Assembly (NCBI RefSeq): GCF_002846555.1
Contig: NZ_PJMS01000001.1
Location: 1,364,001-1,428,000, forward strand
Length of the DNA stretch: 64,000 nt
Reading direction: 5' to 3'
Source of the DNA: Aquimarina sp. MAR_2010_214
Lineage (GTDB): Bacteria > Bacteroidota > Bacteroidia > Flavobacteriales > Flavobacteriaceae
Shown here piece by piece: positions 53,901 through 62,412 of this stretch (within the stretch, counting starts at the first letter, position 1; each line of letters opens with the position of its first letter). The position numbers and the translations under genes are program-made. The notes beneath the pieces were generated by a model. That model saw nothing but the letters and a program-made list of their open reading frames with translations, was not told the DNA's origin and ran no database searches.

Positions 53901-55697
53901 ATGATGAAATTACATTCATTTCATATTCCTGTAATGGGAATAGGTTTTACTATTGATACTCCATTAAAAGTTTCTCATCTAGGAATAGATTCTGTTATTT
54001 CATTAGTCGATGATATTCTATTAGAAAAACTAAGAAAGATGTATTGTGATACATTCGAAATGCCATATAATGAAATCACAGAAAGCATAGAAGATTTTAG
54101 GGCAAAGAGGATTACTTCTTACCTTAATTTGATGAATGATCTGGCAGAAGAAAAGTTTAATCAACTTAAAAGTATTACAACAGAATGTAGTAATGAATTG
54201 AAGCAATATTTCAATATTTTACCCGACACATCCTCATTAAAACAACGATTTAAAAATCTTACATCCAATGATTTTAATTTTAATGGGATCAAAGATTTAA
54301 TAGAATCAAATTTATCAATGGGTAGTATTGATGTTAATATTATGACCAAAGTTGATAAAGAAAATTATCAAAAAAAAGAAAAACTACCTTCTAAGTATAA
54401 TGATGCACATGCAGCACTTAGAGGATATGCTAATAGTGATTTATCATCATCAGTAATACTTTCTGCTGGGATGAACCCCAGACTGTATAGCTATATGGAA
54501 GAGTTTGAAGATTTTTATCCAAACGAGAACGGAGAAATAAAAAAGAAAATAGTTTTAAAAGTAAGTGATTATAGATCTGCGTTAATACAAGGAAAGTTTT
54601 TGGCCAAAAAAGGGTTATGGGTTTCAGAATATAGAATCGAATCCGGACTTAATTGCGGTGGACATGCATTTGCAACAGATGGGTACCTTATGGGGCCAAT
54701 ACTAGCTCAGTTTAGAGATCAGAAAGAAGAATTGATTTCTGAAACACATAAAATCATAACAGAAGTATTATCTCGTAAAAATCGATATACTCCTCAATCT
54801 CCTTTACCGATTAAAATCACTGCCCAAGGTGGGGTAGGTACAGCAGAAGAACACCAGTTTTTACTAGACCATTACAAAGTAGATTCTGTAGGGTGGGGAA
54901 CTCCGTTTCTTTTAGTGCCAGAAGCAACAACAGTAGATAATGCTACATTAGATAAATTAGTAAAGGCCAAAGAAGATGATTTATATTTAAGTGATATCTC
55001 ACCATTGGGGATACCATTTAATAGCCTTAAAGGAAACACAAAAGATCAGGAAAAGTTAACTTTAATAGAAAAGGACAGGCCTGGTAGCTCATGCCCTAAA
55101 AAATTTGTTGCACTAAACAAAGAATTTACAGAAAAAGGGATATGTACAGCATCACGACAATATCAACATGTAAAGATTAAGGAGTTAGATAAAAAGGGGC
55201 TTTCTAAAGAAGACTACCAAAGAGAATTTAACCAAATTGTAGAAAAATCATGTACTTGTGTTGGTCTTGGGACTTCTGCACTATTAAAGTACAACCTAGA
55301 TACTAAAGTTGAAGGAGAAGGAGTTTCTATATGCCCTGGGCCAAATATGGCTTATTTCTCTAAACTTATGAGTTTAAAAGAAATTACAAGTCATATTTAT
55401 GGAGAGTCTGACGAGGTTGTACGAGCAGATCGTCCTAATATGTTTATAAATGAGCTTACTATCTATATTGATTTTTTAAAAAATAAGCTTGAAGAAACAA
55501 AGCATTCTATAAATGATAAACAAAAACGATATTTATCGACGTTTGTCAAAAATCTAAAAGAAGGAGTTTCTTATTATGAAAATATCTTTAGTGATATAAA
55601 AATCGCTTTCGAAAATTCTAAATCACAAATATTAAATGACTTAGATAAAGGAAGAACGACTTTAAACAAAATAAACTCAGAAATTGATGATTTGTAA
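53901..55697 (+). CDS. Uncharacterised Cys-rich TIM-barrel-like protein
   Basis: A 598-aa cytoplasmic protein with no membrane segment. The middle resembles FMN-binding TIM barrels of the nitronate monooxygenase/glutamate synthase type: KITAQGGVGTAEEHQFLLDH, then VDSVGWGTPFLLVPEAT (about 307-345). The start also has the short GIGFTIDTPL phrase. A block of cysteines follows: GLNCGG (about 254), PGSSCPKK (about 398), KGICTAS (about 414), KSCTCVG (about 452) and SICPGP (about 477), enough for an iron-sulphur cluster. The C-terminal 100 residues form helices with coiled-coil character. I know no characterised homologue. It lies between nrdD and an Rrf2 gene and has its own FNR-like promoter, so a redox role in anaerobiosis or NO stress is inferred. 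Confidence 0.75.
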   Translation: MMKLHSFHIPVMGIGFTIDTPLKVSHLGIDSVISLVDDILLEKLRKMYCDTFEMPYNEITESIEDFRAKRITSYLNLMNDLAEEKFNQLKSITTECSNELKQYFNILPDTSSLKQRFKNLTSNDFNFNGIKDLIESNLSMGSIDVNIMTKVDKENYQKKEKLPSKYNDAHAALRGYANSDLSSSVILSAGMNPRLYSYMEEFEDFYPNENGEIKKKIVLKVSDYRSALIQGKFLAKKGLWVSEYRIESGLNCGGHAFATDGYLMGPILAQFRDQKEELISETHKIITEVLSRKNRYTPQSPLPIKITAQGGVGTAEEHQFLLDHYKVDSVGWGTPFLLVPEATTVDNATLDKLVKAKEDDLYLSDISPLGIPFNSLKGNTKDQEKLTLIEKDRPGSSCPKKFVALNKEFTEKGICTASRQYQHVKIKELDKKGLSKEDYQREFNQIVEKSCTCVGLGTSALLKYNLDTKVEGEGVSICPGPNMAYFSKLMSLKEITSHIYGESDEVVRADRPNMFINELTIYIDFLKNKLEETKHSINDKQKRYLSTFVKNLKEGVSYYENIFSDIKIAFENSKSQILNDLDKGRTTLNKINSEIDDL

Positions 55698-55720
55698 ATA
55701 GCACTCTGGTAGAAAAACTA

Positions 55721-56170
55721 TTATTTCAAATCAAACCCCTTTAAAGAAATTACAGTTCCTTCTATTTCAATTTCTTCAACAAGTTTTGAAATCGTTTTAT
55801 CTCTAAATTCATTCAATATTTTTTTCTTGAAAGGAGATACAGTAAAATGTACAGGACAGGGGTTTTTATCACTACATTTTGATAACCCAAGAAAACATTT
55901 GTCAAATTTATGAGTGCCGTCAATACAACAGATGACATCCCAAATCGATTTCTCTTTATTGTTTTTATCCAGAAAAAAACCTCCCCCGGGACCTTTAGTC
56001 GAGGAAACCAGCTTATTTGAGGTCAATTGCCTTAATAATTTGGCTAAAAAAGGTTGAGGAGTTTCTAAGTCTTCAGCAATTTTTTTTACACCTATTTTGT
56101 TAGTCTCATCAGAGTGTATTGCCAGATAAAGTATAGCCCTTATAGCATATTTACAAGCATTAGATAGCAT
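55721..56170 (-). CDS. Rrf2-family Fe-S transcriptional regulator
   Basis: A 149-aa regulator starting MLSNACKYAIRAILYLAIHS, the standard Rrf2 opening, with a winged HTH at about 25-65 (VKKIAEDLETPQPFLAKLLR then GPGGGFFL wing). Three cysteines lie in a C-x6-C-x5-C pattern (CFLGLSKCSDKNPC), close to the C-x5-C-x7-C cluster motif of NsrR and C-x5-C-x5-C of IscR, so it probably senses NO or Fe-S status through a cluster. It is divergent from the copper genes and convergent with the 598-aa gene (24 bp gap). Cluster type cannot be told from sequence. Confidence 0.88.
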   Translation of the reverse strand: MLSNACKYAIRAILYLAIHSDETNKIGVKKIAEDLETPQPFLAKLLRQLTSNKLVSSTKGPGGGFFLDKNNKEKSIWDVICCIDGTHKFDKCFLGLSKCSDKNPCPVHFTVSPFKKKILNEFRDKTISKLVEEIEIEGTVISLKGFDLK

Positions 56171-56189
56171 AATAGCACTTTTTTTTAAT

Positions 56190-56268
56190 CAAATATAATA
56201 AAAAAGATCGTTTTGTCTTTTTTGTGACTTTTATCATGTTTTTTTTATGGTAATTGAGACTATATTTG
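56190..56268. promoter_or_regulatory. Divergent promoter with central FNR-like site
   Basis: Two perfect -7 boxes face away from each other: TATATTTG on the minus strand (56190-56197) for the Rrf2 gene and TATATTTG on the plus strand (56261-56268) for the 125-aa gene. Between them lies GTGAC-TTTT-ATCAT (56224-56237), an FNR-like dyad centred 30.5 bp before the plus box and 33.5 bp before the minus box. It fits activation of both directions by one FNR/HcpR-type protein. The plus -7 box ends 4 bp before the ATG, suggesting a leaderless or near-leaderless mRNA. Confidence 0.55.
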
Positions 56269-56272
56269 CCGT

Positions 56273-56650
56273 ATGAAAAGTACGGTAATATTGTTTGTTG
56301 CTTTCCTTATGCTTATAAAGCCTCTTTGGCCTATAGGAGAGTATATTATGAACTATGATTACATCGTAAAAAATCTGTGTGAAAATAAAGACAGGCCTCG
56401 ATTAAAATGTAATGGTAAATGTTATCTGGTAAAACAATTAGCCAAACAATCAGAAGAAACAAATACCAATCCGTTCAAAAAAGAGCAATCCAAAAATAAA
56501 ACTCAAGAAATCGTCTTTTTTCAACTGTTATTTCAGTTTGATTTAAAAAAAGAACCTGAAAACACATTAGAGAACAATTATAAAACTACTTCAGAAATTA
56601 TTTCTAAGTTACTTATTACAGATCTTTCTCCACCTCCAAAGTTTGGATAG
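56273..56650 (+). CDS. Small membrane-anchored Cys protein upstream of the copper receptor
   Basis: A 125-aa protein with an N-terminal signal or anchor helix (about 4-20), then a conserved-looking segment with Cys36, Cys46 and Cys50 (LCENKDRPRLKCNGKCYLVK), a Lys/Gln/Glu-rich middle, and a C-terminal SPPPKFG. Proteins of this type occur in Bacteroidota before TonB receptors; I know no function. The three cysteines could bind a metal such as copper. It is the first gene of the operon with the copper receptor (98-bp gap). An internal Met13 is an alternative start but would cut the signal helix. Confidence 0.65.
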   Translation: MKSTVILFVAFLMLIKPLWPIGEYIMNYDYIVKNLCENKDRPRLKCNGKCYLVKQLAKQSEETNTNPFKKEQSKNKTQEIVFFQLLFQFDLKKEPENTLENNYKTTSEIISKLLITDLSPPPKFG

Positions 56651-56748
56651 TTCAATATAAGTGTATTTGTTTTTGAAGGTATACCATACCTATAAAAACC
56701 GCTACACAAACTTATTTATATGTTGAATTATTTATAAAATATACTTTA

Positions 56749-58815
56749 ATGAAAACCAGTATTAGGGTGACCTCTTTGTATAAGATATTGAGGGCACCGT
56801 TTAAAAGGGTAAATACCCTATGGTATATCCTGCTTTTTCAAATTATCCCCTGTTGGATTAGTGCTCAGGAAGAAATCCCTAATAAAGAGGCAGATAGTAT
56901 TATGTCTGTCAATTTAGAAGAAGTGATTTTGATATCTGCAAGGAAAGAATTGGATTATCAAAAACAACCTAAACCATTATCCTCGTTGGATGAATACCTA
57001 GAGCTTTCGCAAAAAGTGGGTATGATAAAACGAGGAGCCTATGCCTGGGAACCTGCACTAAATAATATGACATCAGAAAGGCTCTCGGTTACTATAGATG
57101 GGATGCGAATCTTTGGTGCATGTACTGATAAAATGGATCCTATAACCTCGTATGTAGATGTGTCTAATCTAGCCAAAGCACATGTTGCATCTGGACAACA
57201 AGGATCAGAATACGGAAACTGTATAGGAGGCGCAATAGATCTGGAGTTGGATAAAAGTAATTTTAGAGAAACAGGATTTAAAGCAAGTTTAGAAGACGGA
57301 TTTGAAACCAATAACCAATTAGTGGTTTTAGGAGCAGAAGCGAATTATTCAAATTCTGATTTTTATGTAGATGGAGATATCATTTATCGCAAAGCGGAAA
57401 ATTATACTGCAGGAAACGGCGAGGAAATTAATTTTTCTCAATACACAAAGTATAACATTTCTGTAAACGGAGGGTATAAGATTGATGAGGATAGAGCACT
57501 CACAGCAACTGCAATTTATGATGAGGCACGAGATGTAGGGTATCCTGCCTTACCCATGGATGTTTCTTTGGCACGTGCAATTATTGCATCTGTTGGTTTT
57601 GAACAAAGTACTATTGGTGTGTTTAGCGATTGGAAGTCTAAAGTGTACTTTAATAAAGTTACTCATGTGATGGATGATTCTAAAAGACCAGATGTACCTA
57701 TTCGAATGGATATGCCGGGATGGAGTGATACATATGGGTTTTTCTCTGAAGTGAATCTAAAAACCAAAAAACAACACTTTTTGATGAAATGGGATGGGTT
57801 TTATAATAAGTCTCTTGCAGAAATGACAATGTACCCAAATAACCCCAATGAGAACCCCATGTTTATGCTTACTTGGCCCGATGTACGAACTTGGAATACA
57901 GGTTTATATGCAGAAGATAAGATGAGCTTTAAAAAAAGTTCTTTAAAACTATCTGCAAGATTAGCAGTGCAAAATAATAATGTAGCTGATGAATTTGGAC
58001 TTAATAGTCTCAGAATCTTTTATCCAGATATGGAAGAATCTAAAACAAGGTTTCTTAAAAGTGCTTCGCTTCAATATCATAAACATTTAGAACCCATTCA
58101 CATCAATGCAGGACTATCCTATGGAGAACGTGCACCATCGGTATCAGAAGGGTATGGATTTTATCTTTTTAATAGTTTTGATAATCACGATTATATTGGT
58201 GATCCAAACCTAAAAAATGAACAATCTATAGAGGCTAATGCTAAAATTTCTTTAGAAAAATCGAAACTAAAAATTGCTCTGGAAGGAAATGTTTTTCGAA
58301 TGCCAAATTACATTATTGGAGAGGTAAATGAATCGCTAAGTACTATGACAATTGGGGCAGATGGAGTAAAAATATACGAAAATCTAGAGTATGCTGATTT
58401 GATTAATGTGTCTTTGAGTACAGAATACAAAATCCTACCAGAACTTGCATGGTCTGCTTCAGTATCCTACCATCAGGGAAAAGATGATACCGATCGTAAT
58501 TTGCCTTTTATAAGTCCTGTATCATATCGGTCTGGTATTAAATATAATAAGAACAGTTTTTCAGGAGAAGTTACCATGAAAGGTGCTGGAGATCAAACAA
58601 ATTTTAATCCAGAATTTGGTGAAGATAAAACATCAGCTTATACCATTTTTTCGCTAACTCTGGGAAAAACCTTTTATATAGCTAACGATGTGGTATACGC
58701 CAAGGCAGGTGTAGAAAACATTTTTGATGAATACTATTCAACGTATGCAGATTGGAAAAATGTTCCTAGAATGGGACGCAATTTCTTCATTACACTTTCA
58801 TATAAAATCAATTAA
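56749..58815 (+). CDS. OprC/NosA-like TonB-dependent copper receptor
   Basis: A 688-aa outer-membrane receptor with a signal peptide (ending WISAQ, residue 40), plug (about 60-170) and barrel ending ITLSYKIN. It has no carboxypeptidase-like domain, unlike the iron receptors in this window. The plug contains TIDGMRIFGACTDKMDP with Cys125-x3-Met129, and the barrel has THVMDD with His306-x-Met308: the CxxxM and HxM ligands that bind copper in Pseudomonas OprC. NosA, the same family, supplies copper for nitrous-oxide reductase. Copper import is therefore likely, and the anaerobic/NO neighbours fit a need for copper in denitrification. Confidence 0.82.
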   Translation: MKTSIRVTSLYKILRAPFKRVNTLWYILLFQIIPCWISAQEEIPNKEADSIMSVNLEEVILISARKELDYQKQPKPLSSLDEYLELSQKVGMIKRGAYAWEPALNNMTSERLSVTIDGMRIFGACTDKMDPITSYVDVSNLAKAHVASGQQGSEYGNCIGGAIDLELDKSNFRETGFKASLEDGFETNNQLVVLGAEANYSNSDFYVDGDIIYRKAENYTAGNGEEINFSQYTKYNISVNGGYKIDEDRALTATAIYDEARDVGYPALPMDVSLARAIIASVGFEQSTIGVFSDWKSKVYFNKVTHVMDDSKRPDVPIRMDMPGWSDTYGFFSEVNLKTKKQHFLMKWDGFYNKSLAEMTMYPNNPNENPMFMLTWPDVRTWNTGLYAEDKMSFKKSSLKLSARLAVQNNNVADEFGLNSLRIFYPDMEESKTRFLKSASLQYHKHLEPIHINAGLSYGERAPSVSEGYGFYLFNSFDNHDYIGDPNLKNEQSIEANAKISLEKSKLKIALEGNVFRMPNYIIGEVNESLSTMTIGADGVKIYENLEYADLINVSLSTEYKILPELAWSASVSYHQGKDDTDRNLPFISPVSYRSGIKYNKNSFSGEVTMKGAGDQTNFNPEFGEDKTSAYTIFSLTLGKTFYIANDVVYAKAGVENIFDEYYSTYADWKNVPRMGRNFFITLSYKIN

Positions 58816-58839
58816 AAAAACATAATTAAAAATAAACAA

Positions 58840-59688
58840 ATGAAAACCATAAAATTAATTTTTACAGCAATCATTCTTTCAACCATTTTTGTCTCATGTA
58901 GTTCTGATGATGATGAAATGATATTAAATCCTATGGATGGATTTAATATAGTAACCTCTTTTGATGCGAACAATCATTCTATCGAACTATATTCTAAGAA
59001 AAACGATTTTAGCATAGGATATAATGAGGTACACTTACGTATTAAAGATATGGCAACAAAAAGTTATATTTCTCAATCCGAAATTTCTTGGATGCCTGTT
59101 ATGCATATGACACAAATGAAACATTCTTGCCCAAAATCTACTCTGACTGTTACCGAAGATAAGACGGTTTCTAAAGGATTCTTGGTTTTTCAAATGCCAG
59201 GTAATACAGATGAATATTGGGATCTTATTATTACCTATACAATTAATGGAGAAGAATTTACGGCCAAAAACACTATAGATGTAATATCACCTAAAGATGG
59301 TAAACAAAAAGTAAGCACATTCAAGGGTAGTGATGGTACTCGCTATATTTTGACTATGACCGGACCAGTAGAGCCAAAAGTTGCAGTAAATGATTTTAAT
59401 GCAATGCTTTTTAAAATGGAAAATATGATGACTTTTCCTGTAGTAGAAAACTATAAAATTACAGTAGATCCTCGCATGCCTGGCATGGGTAATCATAGTT
59501 CGCCAAACAATGAAGATTTGAGCTATGATGCAGCATCAAAAATGTACAAAGGAAAATTGTCTCTTACCATGACAGGATATTGGAAGATTAACCTAAAATT
59601 ATTAAACGAATCTCAAGAAGTACTAAAAGGAGAAGACGTTACCACAGATAACGTGGAAAGTAGTTTGTTTTTTGAAATTGAGTTTTAA
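58840..59688 (+). CDS. Met/His-rich copper-binding-type lipoprotein
   Basis: A 282-aa lipoprotein (lipobox ending VSC at Cys20, then SSDDDE). It has two related beta domains (about 35-150 and 155-282), each with a metal-site candidate: WMPVMHMTQMKHSCP (Met85, Met88, His89, Met90, Met93, His95, Cys97) and RMPGMGNHSSPN (Met213, Met216, His219). MPxMxH motifs are typical of FixH/YtkA-like and CopC-like folds that bind copper. It follows the copper receptor by 24 bp and is probably its surface or periplasmic copper-passing partner. The receptor pairing is inferred. Confidence 0.72.
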   Translation: MKTIKLIFTAIILSTIFVSCSSDDDEMILNPMDGFNIVTSFDANNHSIELYSKKNDFSIGYNEVHLRIKDMATKSYISQSEISWMPVMHMTQMKHSCPKSTLTVTEDKTVSKGFLVFQMPGNTDEYWDLIITYTINGEEFTAKNTIDVISPKDGKQKVSTFKGSDGTRYILTMTGPVEPKVAVNDFNAMLFKMENMMTFPVVENYKITVDPRMPGMGNHSSPNNEDLSYDAASKMYKGKLSLTMTGYWKINLKLLNESQEVLKGEDVTTDNVESSLFFEIEF

Positions 59689-59708
59689 AATTCCTCTTTT
59701 CTTTTTTG

Positions 59709-59738
59709 AAAGGCCACTCGAAAGAGAGGCCTTTTTTT
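59709..59738 (+). terminator. Rho-independent terminator of the copper operon
   Basis: AAAGGCC-A-CTC (59709-59719) pairs with GAG-A-GGCCTTT (59724-59734) around a GAAA tetraloop, with one A-A mismatch, followed by T residues. It lies 20 bp after the lipoprotein stop and separates the copper operon from nadA. Confidence 0.88.
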
Positions 59739-59810
59739 ATGGGAGTAGAATGAATTTTGAAATGAGTTCTTTTATTAAAAATTATAAAAAAGACTTTTTT
59801 ATCTTTAATT

Positions 59811-59854
59811 ATGATTTTTGTCATAGTATTCACATTCAAAGACCTCTATTTTTC
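59811..59854 (+). promoter_or_regulatory. FNR/HcpR-like site and -7 box before nadA
   Basis: ATGAT-TTTT-GTCAT (59811-59824) is the third TGAy-N4-rTCA dyad of the region. A near-consensus -7 box, TATTTTTC (one mismatch), follows at 59847-59854, 29.5 bp from the dyad centre, the same geometry as at 53753 and 56224. It implies activation of nadA-nadB under anaerobic or NO conditions. Confidence 0.5.
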
Positions 59855-59862
59855 GCGATGTA

Positions 59863-60807
59863 ATGAATACTATGATAAAAGTGGAGCTAAAAGAAAAAAT
59901 AAATAACATAAAGAAAGAGAAAAATGCTGTAATCCTTGCACATTATTATCAACGGCCAGAAATACAGGAGGTTGCTGATTATGTGGGGGATAGTTTAGGA
60001 TTATCTCAAAAAGCAGCAGAAATTGATGCAGATATTATTGTCTTTGCAGGTGTGCACTTTATGGCAGAGACTGCAAAAATTCTTAATCCATCAAAAAAAG
60101 TAGTATTGCCAGATTTAACTGCCGGGTGTTCATTAGCAGATTCGTGTCCCCCTGATGCATTTGGTTCTTTTGTAAGATCACACCCTAATCATGTTGTGAT
60201 TACTTATATCAATTGTTCGGCAGAAATTAAAGCAATGAGTGATTTGGTTTGTACCTCTTCTAATGCGCTTAAAATTGTAGAATCAGTACCAAAGGATACA
60301 CCTATCATTTTTGCTCCGGATAAAAACCTGGGTAAATACATCATAAAACAAACCGGTAGAGACATGATACTTTGGGACGGTAGTTGCATAGTACATGAAG
60401 CATTTTGCATTGATAAATTGCTGGATTTATATCAAGATAATCCAGGGTCGGTGATTATAGCGCATCCTGAATCTGAAGAACATATTTTGAAAACCGCAAA
60501 GTATGTAGGTTCTACTGCCGGGATGATAAATTATGTAAAAGAACATCCAAAAGAGAAATTTATAGTAGCTACTGAAGCAGGTATTTTACATGAAATGAAA
60601 AAAGAAGTACCCAATACAGTATTGATTCCGGCTCCAGCCGAGGAGGATAATACTTGTGCTTGTAGTGAGTGTAGTTATATGAAAGTAAATACACTTCAGA
60701 AATTATATGACTGTCTACTTAATGAAACTCCCGAAATAAATGTAGCAGAAGATATAAGAAAAAAAGCTTTAACTCCTATTGTACGAATGTTAGACCTCTC
60801 TAAATAA
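59863..60807 (+). CDS. nadA: Quinolinate synthase NadA
   Basis: A 314-aa enzyme that condenses iminoaspartate with dihydroxyacetone phosphate to quinolinate for NAD synthesis. The signature [20 protein letters not shown] is at about 24-43, and the [4Fe-4S] cysteines are in [13 protein letters not shown] (about 84-96), DLVCTSSN and [10 protein letters not shown] (about 263-272), with HPE (about 206) and TEAG as further family motifs. The cluster is oxygen-sensitive. It is followed 4 bp later by nadB and has an FNR-like promoter, which suggests the pair serves NAD supply without oxygen. Confidence 0.95.
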   Translation: MNTMIKVELKEKINNIKKEKNAVILAHYYQRPEIQEVADYVGDSLGLSQKAAEIDADIIVFAGVHFMAETAKILNPSKKVVLPDLTAGCSLADSCPPDAFGSFVRSHPNHVVITYINCSAEIKAMSDLVCTSSNALKIVESVPKDTPIIFAPDKNLGKYIIKQTGRDMILWDGSCIVHEAFCIDKLLDLYQDNPGSVIIAHPESEEHILKTAKYVGSTAGMINYVKEHPKEKFIVATEAGILHEMKKEVPNTVLIPAPAEEDNTCACSECSYMKVNTLQKLYDCLLNETPEINVAEDIRKKALTPIVRMLDLSK

Positions 60808-60811
60808 AAGA

Positions 60812-62401
60812 ATGATGATATCTGTAGATTATTTAGTAATTGGATCAGGTGCTGCCGGATTAACTTTTGCAGTTAAAATAGCAGAAAAATTTAAAAACAA
60901 AAGGGTTTGTATCGTAACAAAAGCCGATGATGACGAATCTAATACAAAATATGCCCAGGGAGGAGTAGCAGTGGTATTAGATGCCGAAGAAGACTCTTTT
61001 CAAAAACATATACAAGATACTTTGATTGCTGGTGATGGTTTGTGCGATTCTGCAGTCGTTAAAATGGTGGTTAAAGAAGGCCCAAAAAGACTTAATGATT
61101 TAATACAATGGGGAGCTAATTTTGATTTAGATTATAACGGAAATTTAGATCTAGGTAAAGAAGGAGGACACTCAGAATATCGTATTGTTCATCATAAAGA
61201 TATTACAGGTCGCGAAATAGAAACTGCATTACTAAATCGTATTCATCAATTGCCTAACGTTAATATATTAAGTCATCATTTTGCAATTGATCTAATTACA
61301 GAACATCAATTGCAAATACAAGATCGTGAACATATTTCTTGTTATGGAGTCTATACTCTGAATCAAAAAACTGGAGAAATAAAAACGATAAAAGCCACCG
61401 TTACATTGTTAGCAACAGGAGGTATTGGTAAAGTATACGGTCATACTACTAATCCTGTTATTGCAACTGGTGATGGAATTGCAATGGCCTATAGGGCAAA
61501 AGCAAGAATTAGAGATATGGAGTTTGTTCAGTTTCATCCAACAGCATTATATGAAGATAACGATGGACAATCTTTCCTGATTTCTGAAGCAGTAAGAGGT
61601 TTTGGAGCCTATCTAAGAAATAAAAACGGTCATAGGTTTATGCTGGATTATGATGAAAGAGGAGAACTTGCTTCACGAGATATTGTTTCAAAAAGTATAG
61701 ATAACGAGCTTAAAAAATCAGGAGATTCTAGTGTCTATTTAGACTGTACTCATCTTCAGATAAATGATTTTAAAAAACACTTCCCTACAATTTATAAAAA
61801 ATGCATGGCCAATCATATCGACATAGAAAAAGATTGGATTCCGGTAGTTCCGGCATCACATTATTTATGTGGTGGTATTGAGGTTAATAAAGATGGTATG
61901 ACATCTATTCAAAATTTATTTGCCTGTGGAGAATGTTCGAGAACAGGTTTACATGGAGCAAACCGGTTAGCTTCAAACTCTTTACTAGAAGCCTTGGTAT
62001 ATGCGCATAATAGTTACCAATACCTTTGTTCTAATGTTGTACAATCGGTTTCATTAGCAATTCCCGATTGGAATGATCAGGGAACTCATGTTAATAAAGA
62101 ACACATCATCATAAAACATAATACCAGACAATTACAAGCCTTGATGAGAGACTATGTTGGTATTGTGCGTAGTAATCACCGTTTGACAAAAGCTAAAGAA
62201 CATTTAGATGTAATGTATAGAGAAGTAGAAGAATTATATAAGGATTCGAAGGTAAATACGTCATTATGCGAATTACGAAACATGATTAATATTGCGCATT
62301 TGATTATCGGACAATCTTTAGAAAGAAAAGAAAATAAAGGAGGATATTTTAATATAGATAATAGTACTTCTCCAGAAATTTTAGAAATACAGAACCCTTA
62401 A
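60812..62401 (+). CDS. nadB: L-aspartate oxidase NadB
   Basis: A 529-aa flavoprotein that oxidises aspartate to iminoaspartate, passed to NadA. The N-terminal FAD motif is DYLVIGSGAAGLTFAV (about 5-20); KYAQGGVAVVLDAEEDS (about 46-62), the GGHSEYRIVHHKDITG region and the C-terminal GANRLASNSLLEALVY motif are all family marks. It can use fumarate instead of oxygen as electron acceptor, which fits the anaerobic setting. It belongs to one operon with nadA and the thioredoxin-like gene (11 bp downstream). Confidence 0.95.
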   Translation: MMISVDYLVIGSGAAGLTFAVKIAEKFKNKRVCIVTKADDDESNTKYAQGGVAVVLDAEEDSFQKHIQDTLIAGDGLCDSAVVKMVVKEGPKRLNDLIQWGANFDLDYNGNLDLGKEGGHSEYRIVHHKDITGREIETALLNRIHQLPNVNILSHHFAIDLITEHQLQIQDREHISCYGVYTLNQKTGEIKTIKATVTLLATGGIGKVYGHTTNPVIATGDGIAMAYRAKARIRDMEFVQFHPTALYEDNDGQSFLISEAVRGFGAYLRNKNGHRFMLDYDERGELASRDIVSKSIDNELKKSGDSSVYLDCTHLQINDFKKHFPTIYKKCMANHIDIEKDWIPVVPASHYLCGGIEVNKDGMTSIQNLFACGECSRTGLHGANRLASNSLLEALVYAHNSYQYLCSNVVQSVSLAIPDWNDQGTHVNKEHIIIKHNTRQLQALMRDYVGIVRSNHRLTKAKEHLDVMYREVEELYKDSKVNTSLCELRNMINIAHLIIGQSLERKENKGGYFNIDNSTSPEILEIQNP

Positions 62402-62412
62402 TATAGTATGAT

